Shown piece by piece: positions 29,131 to 40,118 of a stretch of 64,000 bases of DNA (position 1 is the stretch's first letter; every line of letters starts with the position of its first letter). The notes beneath the pieces were generated by a model that had not been told where the DNA came from, searched no databases, and saw only the letters and a list, made by a program, of their open reading frames with translations. The translations under genes were made by a program, and so were the position numbers. This stretch comes from Agapetus fuscipes (lineage: Eukaryota; Arthropoda; Insecta; Trichoptera; Glossosomatidae), in NCBI GenBank assembly GCA_951799405.1, contig OX637351.1, positions 4,682,251 to 4,746,250 of the forward strand. Direction: 5' to 3'.

Positions 29131-29375
29131 CAGTACCTTTAGTACGAGTTGCAAAACTTGAGTAATGTAAAGTTTACTGCAATTATTAAAAAGTGATTTC
29201 CCCCAAAATCTGCAGTTTTTGTTTGTTTGAACTTGATTTTCTTCATCACTGTAACTCTTTTGCTAAGACCATAAAGGGTAAGAAACACAAAGGCAGATTT
29301 TGGGAGAAATCACTCTTTAATATTTTCGGTAAACTTTACTTTTCTCAACTTTTTCAACTCGTACTAAGGGTACTG
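29131..29375. mobile_element. MITE-I copy 1
   Basis: CAGTACCTTTAGTACGAG and its near inverse end bound 245 bp. The two halves fold over their whole length. Target duplication unclear. Confidence 0.8.
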
Positions 29376-29724
29376 GTATACAAAACTGGAAACATTTTTT
29401 TTACATTTGCTCTAGCGAACCCGGCAAAGTTTTTGTTAATTTTTGCACATAAAAAAAAATGTTTAATATTTCTGCACAAGACGCTACGAATGCGATAATG
29501 CCAGTATGTGGCTATAGAGCGACGTCACATATGTCATTTTGCTAATCCGCCTTGACCCAATAACCTGGGAAGATATTTTTTTGAACCAAAATGATAAAAT
29601 TAGTCTCAGACATTGAGTTATAATATCGGTGGAGCCAAAATTTGCTTGCGGAATTGTAACATACCGCGAGACTGACCTGTCAACCGGACCTGTCAACCAA
29701 AGAAGTGTCCTACACCAAGAAATA
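29376..29724. other. No recognised feature
   Basis: Includes two copies of CCTGTCAACC; nothing known is recognised. Confidence 0.35.
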
Positions 29725-30353
29725 CCTTGCACCAAACTCAAAAATAAAAAGACAAAAATCAAAATTAAGTCTATTTCTCCCTTTCAAATCAAACATTTGG
29801 TTGCACTTACGTAAGTCAGCTGATGTACATCATCTTTCCTGTTCAAATTCCATCATATCTGTACCTTAGAGCATAAACAACGGTACCTAGTCACATTTAG
29901 TAAAATGTGCAGGAGACGAGTTTTAGTGAAAATGTGCACTTTTTTAAACAATCATAACTTCTAAACTATGTACACGTGATATTTTTTATCTGTAAAAACT
30001 GTTTATCTTCTTTTATCGATATTTATTTAATGTGAAGTAATGTGAACAACGTATGTGGAACTTCCGCGGTTTATGCTCGCACTTTTATGTGCATCCCATA
30101 TTTAATACACTTGATATCTCAGTAACTATGAGTCCGAGGACTCCAATATTTTTACCACTTATAGAACAGCTAAATAATAATTTCTGCATCATGAACTCAA
30201 AAACGCAAAAAAGTGGACTTCCGTTGTTTATGCTCTAAGGTACAGATATTATTACCCACTTCCGATAAATATTTATCCGAGGTCCTTACCAGAATTAAGC
30301 AATCAAATTTGATGTGTCAATCAAATATTGATTGGAGCATGGTGCAAGAGGCC
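29725..30353. mobile_element. MITE-Q copy 1, split by a 387-bp TIR element
   Basis: GACAAAAATCAAAATTAAGTC at the left and CAATCAAATTTGATG with TGATTGGAGCATGGTGCAAG at the right match MITE-Q at 56959. An ATAT-flanked element divides it. Confidence 0.7.
29859..30245. mobile_element. 387-bp element with perfect 25-bp TIR
   Basis: CTGTACCTTAGAGCATAAAC and its inverse, 25 bp in all, flanked by ATAT at 29855-29858 and 30246-30249. Removing it restores MITE-Q. No ORF of note. Confidence 0.8.
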
Positions 30354-30394
30354 AACAGTTGGTGCAGCATTTCTTGCTTTTTCCATCTTGTGAT

Positions 30395-30532
30395 GCCACT
30401 TTAACTGATGGAATTAGCGTGAGAATGGTTCTCTTACCTGTGAAAATAAATAGGCCTCACACGCCGCATGCGCCTCTTCAGAGACAAGGCGTTAAGAAGT
30501 TGCTTATATGTGCAGTACAGTGACGTGTTTTA
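30395..30532 (+). repeat. SINE-C 3' part, diverged
   Basis: TTACCTGTGAAAATAAATAGG and GTTAAGAAGTTGC; head and middle absent. Confidence 0.6.
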
Positions 30533-30682
30533 GTTAGTGGAATAAGAAGTTGGATAGTAAAATGTGCAGATCAGATTAATTATGATTAATCGAGTCTCTA
30601 ACAATAATTATTTATTAGAGACTCGATGACAAGGGAAGTTCACACGCTGGGTACCGTACCTCAAATATTTTATACCTATAGC

Positions 30683-30902
30683 GTGTCTATAATCTAAGTT
30701 GCAAAGATATATTAACAAATAAATTAAGCAACCAGACACGTATACGCTCACTCTTACACATGCCCTAGGTATATGTGCTAAGATACAAAATAAAAACCCA
30801 ACTCCCAAAATGTCAACAAAATTTAGAAAAAAACAGTGACATTGGCAGAGTGTTTTTTTTACAGTGTGGGTGGTCAGCCTCATACCAGCCTACAAGTAAA
30901 TG
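30683..30902 (-). repeat. A-repeat, diverged
   Basis: TCTATAATCTAAGTTGC tail to GTGGGTGGTCAGCCTC and CTACAAG. Confidence 0.8.
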
Positions 30903-31365
30903 AGAATTAAAGTTTAATACAAACCGTGACGTAAAAATTAACCATTTCTTCACCGTAATTGGTATTTTTTTCGGCTCGCGAGCATTTTTTATTTATTTGT
31001 TAATATATTAAATTTAAAAATACATATCTTTAACATCTCGCCGTACAAAATGTCGCAACTTGAATACTATGTTCATGTAGGTACCTGCATAAAGTCACGA
31101 AGCAAATGGCTGTTTGGTTTTAACCTGCTCTCTGCTAAAGACGAAACATGAATGATGTTAGTACGAGTAACTTGTGCTTTGAGTGTTGGATTTCGGACAA
31201 AATTTTAAGTGAAAACTTCATAAAGTACAATCTCTTCAAGGGGTTGCTCATTTGAATGGTTAACTACTTCAAAGACGATACTAAAAACTATGTGTAATAA
31301 GTGAACAAATTTCAAAACTTAATTTAAATCGGATATTTAACGAACCGCTTAGAGAGAACTTACAT
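30903..31365. other. No recognised feature
   Basis: AT-rich spacer. Confidence 0.35.
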
Positions 31366-31420
31366 CATTCTCGACGTTTCGTCAGCGACATAGCCGACGT
31401 CTTCAGGAGAACATCATCTC
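31366..31420 (-). repeat. P11 hammerhead-like motif, Penelope-like
   Basis: The minus strand has CTGAAGACGTC, a loop, CTGACGAAACGTCGAG. This is the CTGAAGA, stem, GAAACGTC order of P2. Confidence 0.5.
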
Positions 31421-31504
31421 TGCACGACGACTGAGGATGAACTGAATTGAATGATGAATGAATCAAACGACCGTAATTCTAACTTAAACCTAACTATGTG
31501 TAAT

Positions 31505-31945
31505 AAATAACTAAAATCTAAGTTGCATATATAAATTGACATTAGAGGCTCATATTGTTCTTGGCAAAATTATAAGCATAGGTTTTTCAGCCAAAACGCA
31601 TTCTTCATCTCCACTCTGTTTCCACTCTGTTAATTTTTCTTTCTCCGTTTCTATCTTCCTATGTGTATTTTTCGATCAATGTATTTCTTTTTATTTAGCT
31701 GGTCACGTATTGCGCCCTCCGCGTGACCGGGCTGAAATAAATATTTTATTATTACATTAAATACGTGTCTACAAGTATGCACGCGTAAGTTCGCACTTAC
31801 ACATGCTGCATGAGAACATACAAAATAAACCAAACCTCATTTGAGCATAAATTTTGCAACTCATACCTTCTAATCTTGAAACGGGGTGACATTGACAAAA
31901 GTGAACCAAGTTTTTACAGCATATCAGCCTCATTACAAGTCAAAG
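31505..31945 (-). repeat. A-repeat split by a LINE-N end
   Basis: Tail part 31505-31556 and body part 31758-31945 (AAATACGTGTCTAC to CAGCCTCATTACAAG). Confidence 0.8.
31558..31757 (+). mobile_element. LINE-N 3' end inside an A-repeat
   Basis: GTTCTTGGC through GCGTGACCGGGCTGAAATAA and (TTA)n. CATATT and CATTAA-like flanks suggest a short target duplication. Confidence 0.75.
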
Positions 31946-32294
31946 AACTGAGGACTGATAAAACTGATAAAAAAGGTTAAAAGTGATTTAGAAGATATTA
32001 TTTTTTTATCATATTTTTGTACTAATATCAGTAGCTCACACTATTTCCTCATCTCCGCCATACATTTTGGTACAAACTGTCGTTTACGTATAGATGAAAA
32101 GATTTTATTCGGCGCGGCAGGCAACCGGTTAAAGTACGATGTGTGTTCAGTGTAATTGATATGTTTATTAACATATTATTTAAAATAAATTAAAAAACTT
32201 CAATTCGTTTCAATACCTACATACAAATTGTCGGCTTGAATCTGCATGTCTTTTGATCTCAACAGTACAATTTTATTTATTTTGAGACTGACGA
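31946..32294. other. No recognised feature
   Basis: AT-rich spacer. Confidence 0.35.
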
Positions 32295-32420
32295 AATGGC
32301 GGTTGATCTGTTATGTTGGCGGCTAGGACTAGGGTTTTTAAAATTATAATTTTGTATTACTTTTTAGTTTTGATCTCCATACATATTATTAGGTATTTGT
32401 TGATTGAAAAGTTGCAAACA
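32295..32420 (+). repeat. LINE-R 3' UTR-like segment
   Basis: GGCGGTTGATCTGTTATG and TTGGCGGCTAGGACTAGGG, as at 26990, but followed by a SINE-C. Confidence 0.5.
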
Positions 32421-32423
32421 TAA

Positions 32424-32640
32424 TAAAAATACCGGCAAGGTTTACTCAGCCTCCACAAGAAATGAGTACCAGCCCCCTCGAGAGCTGGGAAACTTCCACT
32501 TCAACTGAAGTGGTTGGCGTAAGGCCGGCCCCCTTACCTGTAAAAATAAATAGGTTCAACTCGCCACATGCGAAACCTTTCGGGGATAATGCGGCAAGAA
32601 GTTACACTATATGTGTAGCTTAGTTGCGTTTTTTTTTTTG
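32424..32640 (+). repeat. SINE-C, head truncated
   Basis: AAATACCGGCAAGGTTTAC to TAGCTTAGTTGCG and a poly-T run. Confidence 0.85.
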
Positions 32641-32651
32641 TTTTTTTTTTT

Positions 32652-32868
32652 AAGCATGCACATTATATGCATGTACACAAGCAGGCACGTATAAGTACGC
32701 GCTTGTTTATGTCACATGCGAACCTACAACATAAAAACCAAAATCTCAAATGAACATACACACCCTGTAACTCTTGCTGACCTTTCGTGAAACAGGGGTG
32801 GCATTAATAAAGTGATCCATTTTTCTACAGCATGGGTGGTCAGCCGCATACAAATTTAAGTACTAGTT
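32652..32868 (-). repeat. A-repeat
   Basis: ATGCATGTACACAAGC to GTGGTCAGCCGCATAC; the microsatellite tail is lost. Confidence 0.85.
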
Positions 32869-33228
32869 AATTCATTAATTTAGTATACTAGTTAAATAAA
32901 TCCATAACGTTTGCCCACCGAGAAAACAGAAATAACTTTTCACTTTAATCGTTGATAGGTAAATAATCAGATTAAACTAAATTTTTGGACTCTAAAAACA
33001 AGATGAGGCATTATGGCATTGATTTAAATTTTAATTATTATTGGATAACAATCCTTGGCATGGATCTGACTTCCGTTTCTTAATGTGACAAATATTCAAA
33101 ATAAGTATTTTTTAACAACTTATACTTATTAATTTGATTAAATATGTGCAGGCTTACCTTCTAAAGCTACCATGACATTTCTCCCATTGACTTATTGTTC
33201 ACATGGTCCTCTAATAGCTCATACAATC
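32869..33228. other. No recognised feature
   Basis: AT-rich spacer. Confidence 0.35.
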
Positions 33229-33230
33229 TA

Positions 33231-33476
33231 CAGTACCCTTAGTACGAGTTGCAAAACTTGAGTAACGTAAAGTTTACGGCAATTATTAAAGAGTGATTTC
33301 CCCCAAAATCTGCTGTTTTTGTTTGTTTTAACTTGATTTTCTTCATCACTGTAACTCTTTTGCTAAGACCACAAAGTGTAAGAAACAAAAACGGCAGATT
33401 TTGGGAGAAATCACGCTTTAATATTTTCCGTAAACTTTACTTTTCTCAAGTTTTGCAACTCGTACTAAGGGTACAG
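33231..33476. mobile_element. MITE-I copy 2
   Basis: CAGTACCCTTAGTACGAG and its inverse end, 246 bp, almost palindromic. Confidence 0.85.
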
Positions 33477-33486
33477 TTCATCTACA

Positions 33487-33780
33487 TTGTCTATACTCTA
33501 TGCTGCAAAGATATATTATATTTAACACCATTTGACTTATAGGTTGGTATGAGGCTGACCACCCATACTGTAAAAAATGGTTCACTTTGCCAGTGTCACC
33601 CCTGTTTCAGGGAAGGTCGGCAAAAGTTGTGGGGCTTATGTTCATTTGAGGTTTGAATTTTATTTGTAAGTACCTACACAATCAGCATTTGTAAGCGCGA
33701 ACTACACGTGTTTGTTTGTGGGCATACATCTGAGAGCTTTGAATAAATATATCCTTGCAACTTACATTATAGATTATTAT
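33487..33780 (+). repeat. A-repeat with an inverted tail piece in front
   Basis: A minus-strand tail bit (GCTGCAAAGATATATT) at 33487-33527 precedes a full plus copy from TTTGACTTATAGG to CTTACATTATAG. Confidence 0.85.
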
Positions 33781-33782
33781 TA

Positions 33783-34145
33783 TACCCTAAATCTGCCGTT
33801 TTTGTTTCTTACACTTTATGGTCTTAGCAAAATAGTTACAGTAATGAAAAAAATCAAGATATTTATTAACTTTTTATCTTAATTATGAAGTGCAAACAAA
33901 ATATATAATTTACAAATTGTCACCACAAAAAAATATTAAAAAAAACACGTTTTTCTCACATTTTTAGCTACTTTTTCGTGTGTGCTATATTTTGGAAATA
34001 TTGTTTTTCTTTTTAATTACAGAACTACACATTGTTTAGTGAAACATCGTGCAATTTTTTTTATAATGTCAATAGTTTCTGAGTGAAAATGGAAAAACTG
34101 TGTTCTTTGATTTAATTAAAATTTAATTCATTAAGTAGTTTCAGA
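33783..34145 (+). repeat. I-long repeat copy 2
   Basis: ATACCCTAAATCTGCCG through ATTGTCACCACAAAAAA, colinear with 2310. Confidence 0.75.
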
Positions 34146-34149
34146 GGGT

Positions 34150-34240
34150 GAGGGTAAAACAAGGGTGACTTTGGAAAAGTGAATCATTTTTTAACAATAT
34201 GGGTGGTCAGACTCATACCAACCTGTAAGTCAAAAAATCA
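34150..34240 (-). repeat. A-repeat 5' part
   Basis: ACAAGGGTGACTTTGG to CATACCAACCTGTAAG. Confidence 0.75.
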
Positions 34241-34725
34241 TGGAATGTTTTGTGGGAATTTTGTCCACTAAAATTTCGTCCACAAAAATGTGTAGGATTT
34301 TTCGGTTGTTCAAATGTCGTACCAATGGATGAATTTTCATCAGGGTAAATTTTAGAATATTTAGTTCATAGTTTTATTTCACATAATTTGTCAGTTGATA
34401 ATGTATCTTTTTGTCGACCTCTGTCTGTAGCCGATATGCCGTGACACACCCTCTCATACCAATCTACAATCAAAATTATTGCAAAAAAAAATTAAACTCA
34501 AATATGGAATGTTATTATTAAAAGTTTAATAACAGCTGATCTCATTGCAGGCTTTATATTAAAAATTGAAACCTTATCAAACGTATCAATTGATGAATTA
34601 TTTTTTCATTGAGCCATTCTTTTTTTTTTATTAAGTACACCTTATATCGATATCAGATATGTATCGAATTAACTAAAAATAAACCCGCCAACTTCATATT
34701 CGTCAGATTCGATAAACGAACATAC
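34241..34725. other. No recognised feature
   Basis: AT-rich; no repeat recognised. Confidence 0.35.
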
Positions 34726-34729
34726 CTAC

Positions 34730-35235
34730 ATTTTTTTTTTGGTTTGTTATTCAAATAAACAACACTTTTAACTTTTAAACACTGTTTTTAATTTCACAAA
34801 AATAATATAATTAAAAAATTAAATTTTAAATTATACTACTAACGTTTTCGACTATTCAGTCATTTCCTTGACTGATAGGTTGGTATGCGGCTGACCACCC
34901 ATACTGTAAAAAATGGTTCACTTTGCCAATGTCACCCCTGCTTCAGGGAAGGTCGGCAAGAGTTGCAGGGCTTATGTTCATTTGAGATTGGGTTTTTTAT
35001 ATTGTAGGTCCACATGCGGCATGTGTAAGCGCGAAATTATGCATGTCTGCTTGTGGGAATGCATTTAATATGAATCTCAAATGATACATATCTTTGCAGC
35101 TTAGATTTAGATTTAGATTTATATCAGGTAGGAAAATATCAATAAATAAATAAAAGTAAAAAGTGTTGTTTATTTGAATAACAAACCAAAAACATGAATT
35201 TTCACAGTGTTAATACACAAACCATAAAAAATATA
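34730..35235. repeat. P8 Penelope-like foldback split by an A-repeat
   Basis: Arms GGTTTGTTATTCAAATAAAC at 34741 and its inverse at 35164 face each other. Near the middle the minus strand has GACTGAATAGTCGAAAACG. The far end holds ATGAATTTTCACAGTG and TACACAAACCAT. Confidence 0.65.
34863..35120 (+). repeat. A-repeat inside P8
   Basis: TTCCTTGACTGATAGG to TTAGATTTAGATTTA (TTTAGA tail). Confidence 0.9.
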
Positions 35236-35274
35236 CCTGCATATGTCCATAGAAAAAAAGTTTCTCATGTATCT

Positions 35275-35620
35275 CCTCATGAGGCGGTGTGGAAGTTATC
35301 CACAGTTCATGCATCATGAGGAGCTACTTCGGGAGACTGGATTTAGAAGCCTGGAAACGAGGCGCAACAGGTCCCTTATGGTGCTCACTCATAAGGTCAT
35401 CAACAGTCCCACTCTGTTGGAGGGCCACAGGTTGTATGTGCCTGACGACTGCACCCGAGGGCGAGGACATGATCTATTTCATGTACCGAAAAGCCGTACT
35501 GATGTCGTGGCGCAACACCCTGTGAATCAAAGTATAAAGCTCTTAAATAAGTCTAATTTTGAGTGTAATTTATTCAGATTTAAAAATCTAGCAATAGAGT
35601 TCCTCCCAGTGTGTTGATAG
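35275..35620 (+). pseudogene. LINE RT C-terminus, Jockey-like
   Basis: The frame from 35243 reads LLRETGFRSLETRRNRSLM, then VLTHKVINSPTLL and GHDLFHVPKSRTDVVAQHP. Such wording closes many insect Jockey/CR1-type RT proteins, where the last 150 residues lie past the catalytic core. It ends FLPVC with a stop at 35615. It is 5' truncated before the core; the front of the frame is extra read-through. Subfamily unknown. Confidence 0.65.
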
Positions 35621-35940
35621 CTGTGAGGGTGCACTGTAATTAGGGTGACCTGTTGTGCACAAATATAATATTAAAATGTCATACTTGGGTGATATTTTTT
35701 TTTAATTAATATTTTTGTACATACTCGTATTTGAAGAGTATTTTAATATTTGACTATAGACTCGGCACACATCCCATAAACAACAAAACTGTGATGTCGT
35801 ACGGTTGGTTTGCTAGAAAATGGGAAAGAAATATGTTTACATTTTTCACTAAGGACCTTATTCACATGAGCATTGAACGCTTGTCCACCGACAAAAAAAA
35901 AGCTCAACCTCTTAATAAATAAATTGCAATTCTTCTTCTT
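35621..35940. other. No recognised feature
   Basis: AT-rich spacer. Confidence 0.35.
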
Positions 35941-36242
35941 CTTCCTTAGCCATCTCTCCACTGCTGGATATAGGCCTCTTCCATGTTTCTCCACTCCTTT
36001 CTATCCTGTGCCCTCTGAATCCATTTCCGCCCCGCGACTGGAACAATGTCATCTGACCATCTTTTTTGTGGTCTGCCGACGCTTCTTTTATCTTCCCATG
36101 GTCGCCACTTGAGGATTTTCGTTGCCCATCGGTTGTCATCTCGTCTTGCCATATGGCCTGCCCATCGCCATTTTAGTTTTGCAATACGATCCATGATGTC
36201 TGTGACTTTTGTTAGGTGTCTGATGTCTTCGCTTGCAATCAA
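35935..36242 (-). pseudogene. LINE ORF2 C-terminus, lepidopteran-like
   Basis: The minus strand reads KLKWRWAGHMARRDDNRW, KRSVGRPQKRWSDDIVPVAG and AQDRKEWRNMEEAYIQQW. This close of ORF2 is common in lepidopteran RTE/CR1-like elements (family knowledge; not searched). The RT core is missing; the 3' side ends in GAAGAAG repeats at about 35930-35945. The frame is intact across the piece, so the insertion may be rather young. Confidence 0.75.
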
Positions 36243-36291
36243 ATTGAATTAAATTGCAATTAAATAAAAATAATCTAAATAAAATCTTAAA

Positions 36292-36320
36292 CAATATCTT
36301 TGCAACTTAGATTATAGATT
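36292..36320 (+). repeat. A-repeat tail only
   Basis: CTTTGCAACTTAGATTATAG, just the last 30 bp. Confidence 0.6.
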
Positions 36321-36688
36321 AACTGATCCATAGACAGGACAATTTTTTTTTGCTTTTAAGAAAATTGTTATTCCAGACATCTGGAGAGAAAAATGAAGGA
36401 ATTCTCATACTGAGGTACAGACGAGTGTATTTATCTCGAAAAATATAATTACTTTCAACAGTGATTACTTTTTAAAGTCAAATTGCAATTCGCTCTCATG
36501 CCACGAGGTTTTTTTGTCAGTCATCGCTGGGTCTCGACAGCTGTGCGCGCAAAAAAATATTTCGCGAATTAAATGAACATATTGTAACAGTGACGAAACA
36601 TCTATATAGGCAGATAGTTGTTGACGTACTTTATTAAAACATACAAAAATATCGTGAAATAAAGAACAAGAGTTTGGTCAACAAGTCC
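36321..36688. other. No recognised feature
   Basis: AT-rich spacer. Confidence 0.35.
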
Positions 36689-36689
36689 G

Positions 36690-36904
36690 TAGTTTAGTAG
36701 TTAACATGTCTGACTCGTAAATGGAATGGGTTCGAATCTCGGCGGAGCACAAAAAAAAACATATTTTCAAATACGCTCTTCTCTGGGTGAAAAATTCATA
36801 TTCCTCTGCCAAAGACCGGTCACTTAAGGTCCATCCAGCCTTATTACAGCAACTGGGTCTTGCTTGAGAATTGGCGCTTTGTAGCGACGACGACCAACCT
36901 CGTA
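36690..36904 (+). repeat. SINE-D unit of a D-C array
   Basis: GTCCGTAGTTTAGTAGTTAAC, GGGTTCGAATCTCGG, body and GTAGCGACGACGACC, then CTCGTAAAAAGG. Confidence 0.85.
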
Positions 36905-37092
36905 AAAAGGTCGATAGCTCAATTGGTAGAATGCTTGCATTTCATACCGAGAGCAACGGTTCGATCTCAAGGTTTACTCAGCCTTCACAAGAAATAAGAA
37001 ACAGCCCCTCCGGGAGCCGGGAAGCCCCCACTTCAACTGAAAGTGGTTGGTGTGCGGCCGGCCCCCTTACCCGTCAAAATAAATAGGTCCCG
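36905..37092 (+). repeat. SINE-C short form, in a D-C-D array
   Basis: GGTCGATAGCTCAATTGG, GGTTCGATCTCAAGG, then CTTCACAAGAAATAAG to AAATAGGTCCC. The middle block is missing, as at 6535. Confidence 0.85.
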
Positions 37093-37192
37093 CTTTGTAG
37101 CGACGACCAAGCTCGTAAACAACACCTCTGCGGCACTACAACAAGTGTCATAGACCAATAGAGTCTCTGAAATCTAGGGAGTCTCCCGCACA
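37093..37192 (+). repeat. SINE-D end with tail 1
   Basis: GCTTTGTAGCGACGACCAAG, CACCTCTGCGGCACTACAAC to GAGTCTCCCGC. It resumes D after the SINE-C piece. Confidence 0.8.
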
Positions 37193-37195
37193 AAT

Positions 37196-37250
37196 ATTAC
37201 CGATCTTCGGTAGGTGAGAATTACCGTGGTGATGAGACTTCCAGCCCTGG
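37196..37250. mobile_element. MITE-J copy 3, one arm
   Basis: ATATTACCGATCTTCGGTAG to GACTTCCAGCCC. Confidence 0.65.
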
Positions 37251-37766
37251 AAATTTGTCATTTTTTTGTATGAAGTCCTCACAAATGATTTAAACAAAAA
37301 AACACAACCTGGTTGTCAAAGAAAAGGCGAACTAAAATCTACGTTGACCGTTTGCTCATAGAGAGGAAATGGAATTTGGAAAATCCGTTTCAAATTCATC
37401 TATCATTTCTGTCTCAATCAAAACATTGAATAAAATTTTGCTTAGCGTAAAAAACAGACTCCACGAAGTCTAGCGCGTTTTCTTTTACAGTAAGGTTGAT
37501 TTTGCAATGCACCCATCCGGGCACTTATTACCTTGTTTAACACCAGTCCCATGGGCGGCGTATGTGATGATCGCAATCAACGCGACCAGCCAGTCTGGCG
37601 ACATTGAACCTTATGGCTCTGCCCGCGGTGATACAAAATACTTTTAATAATCGTGACTCGAAAATAGTCGGACGATGTGCAAAGCGTTATAGCTCATAAT
37701 TTAGAATTTTCACAAAATGCCATTGGCGTACAGAACTCCTCATATCCGGCGTTTTTTTTGTGATGT
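37251..37766. other. No recognised feature
   Basis: Spacer with nothing recognised. Confidence 0.35.
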
Positions 37767-37767
37767 A

Positions 37768-38240
37768 ACTAACTTATAAGTTGTTATGAGGTTGACCACC
37801 AAATTCTGTTGAATTTTAAGTGTTTTTAGGCTTACATGGCCGGCTTCAGATGATGATGATAATTGATAAGGATGTAGAATACATCTTTTCGGGCTTGTAG
37901 ACCATGGTCAAATAATTCGTTTGTAAAGCAGCCTACAAAAGAATTATTTGACCATGGTCTACAAGCCCGAAAAGATGGATTCTACATCCTTATCATCATC
38001 ATCTGTTGAATTTGTTATACTTTTGCTTATGTGACCCCTGTGCCAGAGAAGGTAGGCAAGAATTTCAGGGTGTATTTTATTTTACATTATTTTTTTTATT
38101 AACAAGAAAACATTATTTGTATATTTATATTTTGGTGTTATTTCGTAGGTACACAATTGATATGTGTAAGCGCGAGCTTGAACGTGCTTTTTTGCGTATA
38201 TACATTGAATATGATTTTTAAATTTAAATTAAACTTCAAT
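37768..38240 (+). repeat. A-repeat split by foldback P4
   Basis: Front 37768-37816 and rest 38003-38240, diverged, with TGTGTAAGCGCGAGC. Confidence 0.75.
37817..38002. mobile_element. P4 Penelope-like foldback
   Basis: CTGTTGAATTT flanks both sides (37806-37816 and 38003-38013). The start GTTTTTAGGCTTACATGGCC matches the outer part of P2 and P3. The arms hold GGATGTAGAATACATCTTTT and near inverse, around GACCATGGTC. Confidence 0.8.
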
Positions 38241-38299
38241 ATAGATAATAGTCCTAATAGTAGAATCACGAAGTTTTTCTAAATATCAAGGGACAGCGT

Positions 38300-38515
38300 C
38301 AGACGTTTCTGTGAGGCTGGCCTCTCATGCTGTTAAAAATGCTTAATTTTTGCCAACGTCACCCCTGTTTCAGGAAAAGGAGTTTTAGCGTCTATGTTCA
38401 TTTGAAATTGGGCCCAATTTTGTTGGTACATAGTATGTATAAGCGCAAACTTATACATTAAATATGAATTTAAATGCTATTATTTCATTGCAACATTTTA
38501 TATATTATAAAACAA
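38300..38515 (+). repeat. A-repeat, diverged
   Basis: GTGAGGCTGGCCTCTCATGC to ATTTCATTGCAACATT. Confidence 0.75.
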
Positions 38516-38525
38516 CTCGCTTTAG

Positions 38526-38620
38526 AGCAGGGGTTGACAACCTGCGCCTCGTGAGCCACATGCGGCTCTTTGGGTGTGAAGTTTCGGCTCCTTAGTTCGC
38601 TACACAAATATTAAAAATTA
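38526..38620 (+). mobile_element. hAT-like end fragment
   Basis: CAGGGGTTGACAACCTGCG then ATGCGGCTCTTTGG, typical of a hAT TIR region. The other end is not found. Confidence 0.5.
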
Positions 38621-38639
38621 TCAATTAGAAATAATTATT

Positions 38640-38957
38640 AGAAAGTATATGCTGCAAGAATTGATGGATGTCGTGGAAGAGGAAGACCGAGAAAGGTATG
38701 GATGGACCAAATTTTCGAAATAGCGAGTGAATGGGATAACCAGAGTCATAATAAAAGGAGAGCTTGTATGAAAAAGGTTATGAATCTGGATGAAATGAAA
38801 GAAGTATGCAAGGACAGGAAGAAGTGGCGGCTAATCTGCAATGCTGATTTGTAATGTTGGTTTATTAGTTTGCTACATATTTTTTTGCATAATAAATTTT
38901 TGACTTTTTTTGTATAGATTTATTTTTTAAGGTTTTGTTGTTATTTATTACTCGTAT
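38640..38957 (+). pseudogene. LINE-R ORF2 C-terminus leading into an A-repeat
   Basis: The plus strand encodes RGRGRPRKVWMDQIFEIASE, MKKVMNLDEMKEVCKDRKKW and RLICNADL then a stop. It is the end of the non-LTR ORF2 seen at 42230. Next come about 100 bp of AT-rich DNA and an A-repeat in the same orientation. The order matches the 42490-41890 region on the other strand, so the A-repeat could be the true 3' end of this LINE. No RT core is left. Confidence 0.75.
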
Positions 38958-39199
38958 TTCTTGACTTATAGGTTGGTATGAGGCTGACCACCCATACTGT
39001 AAAAAATGGTTCACTTTGCCAATGTCACCCCTGTTTCAGGGAAGGTCGGCAAAAGTTGTGGGGCTTATGTTCATTTGAGGTTTGAATTTTATTTGTAAGT
39101 ACACAATCAGCATTTGTAAGCGCGAACTACACGTGTTTGTTTGTGGGCATACATCTGAGAGCTTTGAATGAATTTATCCTTGCAACTTAGATTATAGAT
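38958..39199 (+). repeat. A-repeat, full length
   Basis: TTCTTGACTTATAGGTTGG to CTTAGATTATAGATC; TTATAGA type. Confidence 0.9.
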
Positions 39200-39279
39200 C
39201 CAAAAATCGAAAACCACAAAAATCGTTCTGAATCGACTAACCAGGGATTAGGCACCAATTCTATCTCTCCACCACCAGA

Positions 39280-39426
39280 GCCGATTGAAACATTGAGCCG
39301 TGATTTCGATAGACCAAGAGCTAGAAAGCCGACAGGACATTGTAAACCGACGTTGTGTAAAATAAATCTTGAAAAATTAATAAATTGCAGTTTGATTAAA
39401 AGAACCCAACTTAAATCTTAACAATA
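39280..39426 (+). mobile_element. LTR-2 3' part
   Basis: TTGTGTAAAATAAATCTTG and AAGAACCCAACTTAAATC, ending AACA. 5' half absent. Confidence 0.65.
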
Positions 39427-39649
39427 TTTTTTAAATGTGATTTGGGATGTTATTCATTAAACTAGACAATTTGAGCGATTTACTGCCACGTAAGATGTTG
39501 CGTCATCGGAAAGCGCCCCAGGCGAAAATTTTGTGTTCCAATTCATACATATAACGTACTCACACGTATACGGGAAAATGAGGTCAAAATTAATTATATT
39601 ATTATTAATTTTCATTTTTTGAATGTCACTTATATCGTTATATGTCACG

Positions 39650-40118
39650 TTCCTTGACTTATAGGTTGGTATGCGGCTGACCACCCATGCTGTAAAAATC
39701 GTTCACTTTGCCAATGTCACCCCTGTTTCAGGGAAGGACGGCAAGAGTTGCAGGGTGTATGTTTTTTTTTTTTAATAAAAATAGATTTGTGGAAAGGAAT
39801 GCACTCCACCAACCTATTTTGCCTGGCCAGTTGTCTTCATGCGAAAGCAGAAGCTTGTGTGCATGCAACGGCATCTGTTGAACCAGGTCGAAGTTATCAT
39901 CGCGGGATTCGAACCAGCGTTATCCGGTTCCAAATAACCTGTCTTGATCCCCGCGGCCATAAGACCGACTGATGTCCATTTGAGATTTGGTTTTTATGTT
40001 GTAGGTTCACATGCGGCATGTGCAAGCGCAAACTTGTACGTGTCTGGTTGTGAAAATGCATGTAATGTGAATCTCCAATGTAACATATCTTTGCAACTAA
40101 GATTAGATTACATTAGAT
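39650..40118 (+). repeat. A-repeat split by SINE-E
   Basis: Front 39650-39760 and rest 39975-40118, tail GATTAGATTACATTAG (TTAGA type). Confidence 0.85.
39761..39974 (-). repeat. SINE-E inside an A-repeat
   Basis: On the minus strand a tRNA-like head (ATGGCCGCGGGGATCAAG and GGTTCGAATCCCGC, long variable arm), then a body with TTGCATGCACACAAGC and GACAACTGGCCAGGC, and a T-rich end at the low-coordinate side, which is an A-rich 3' end on the minus strand. Second copy at 45215. Confidence 0.75.
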
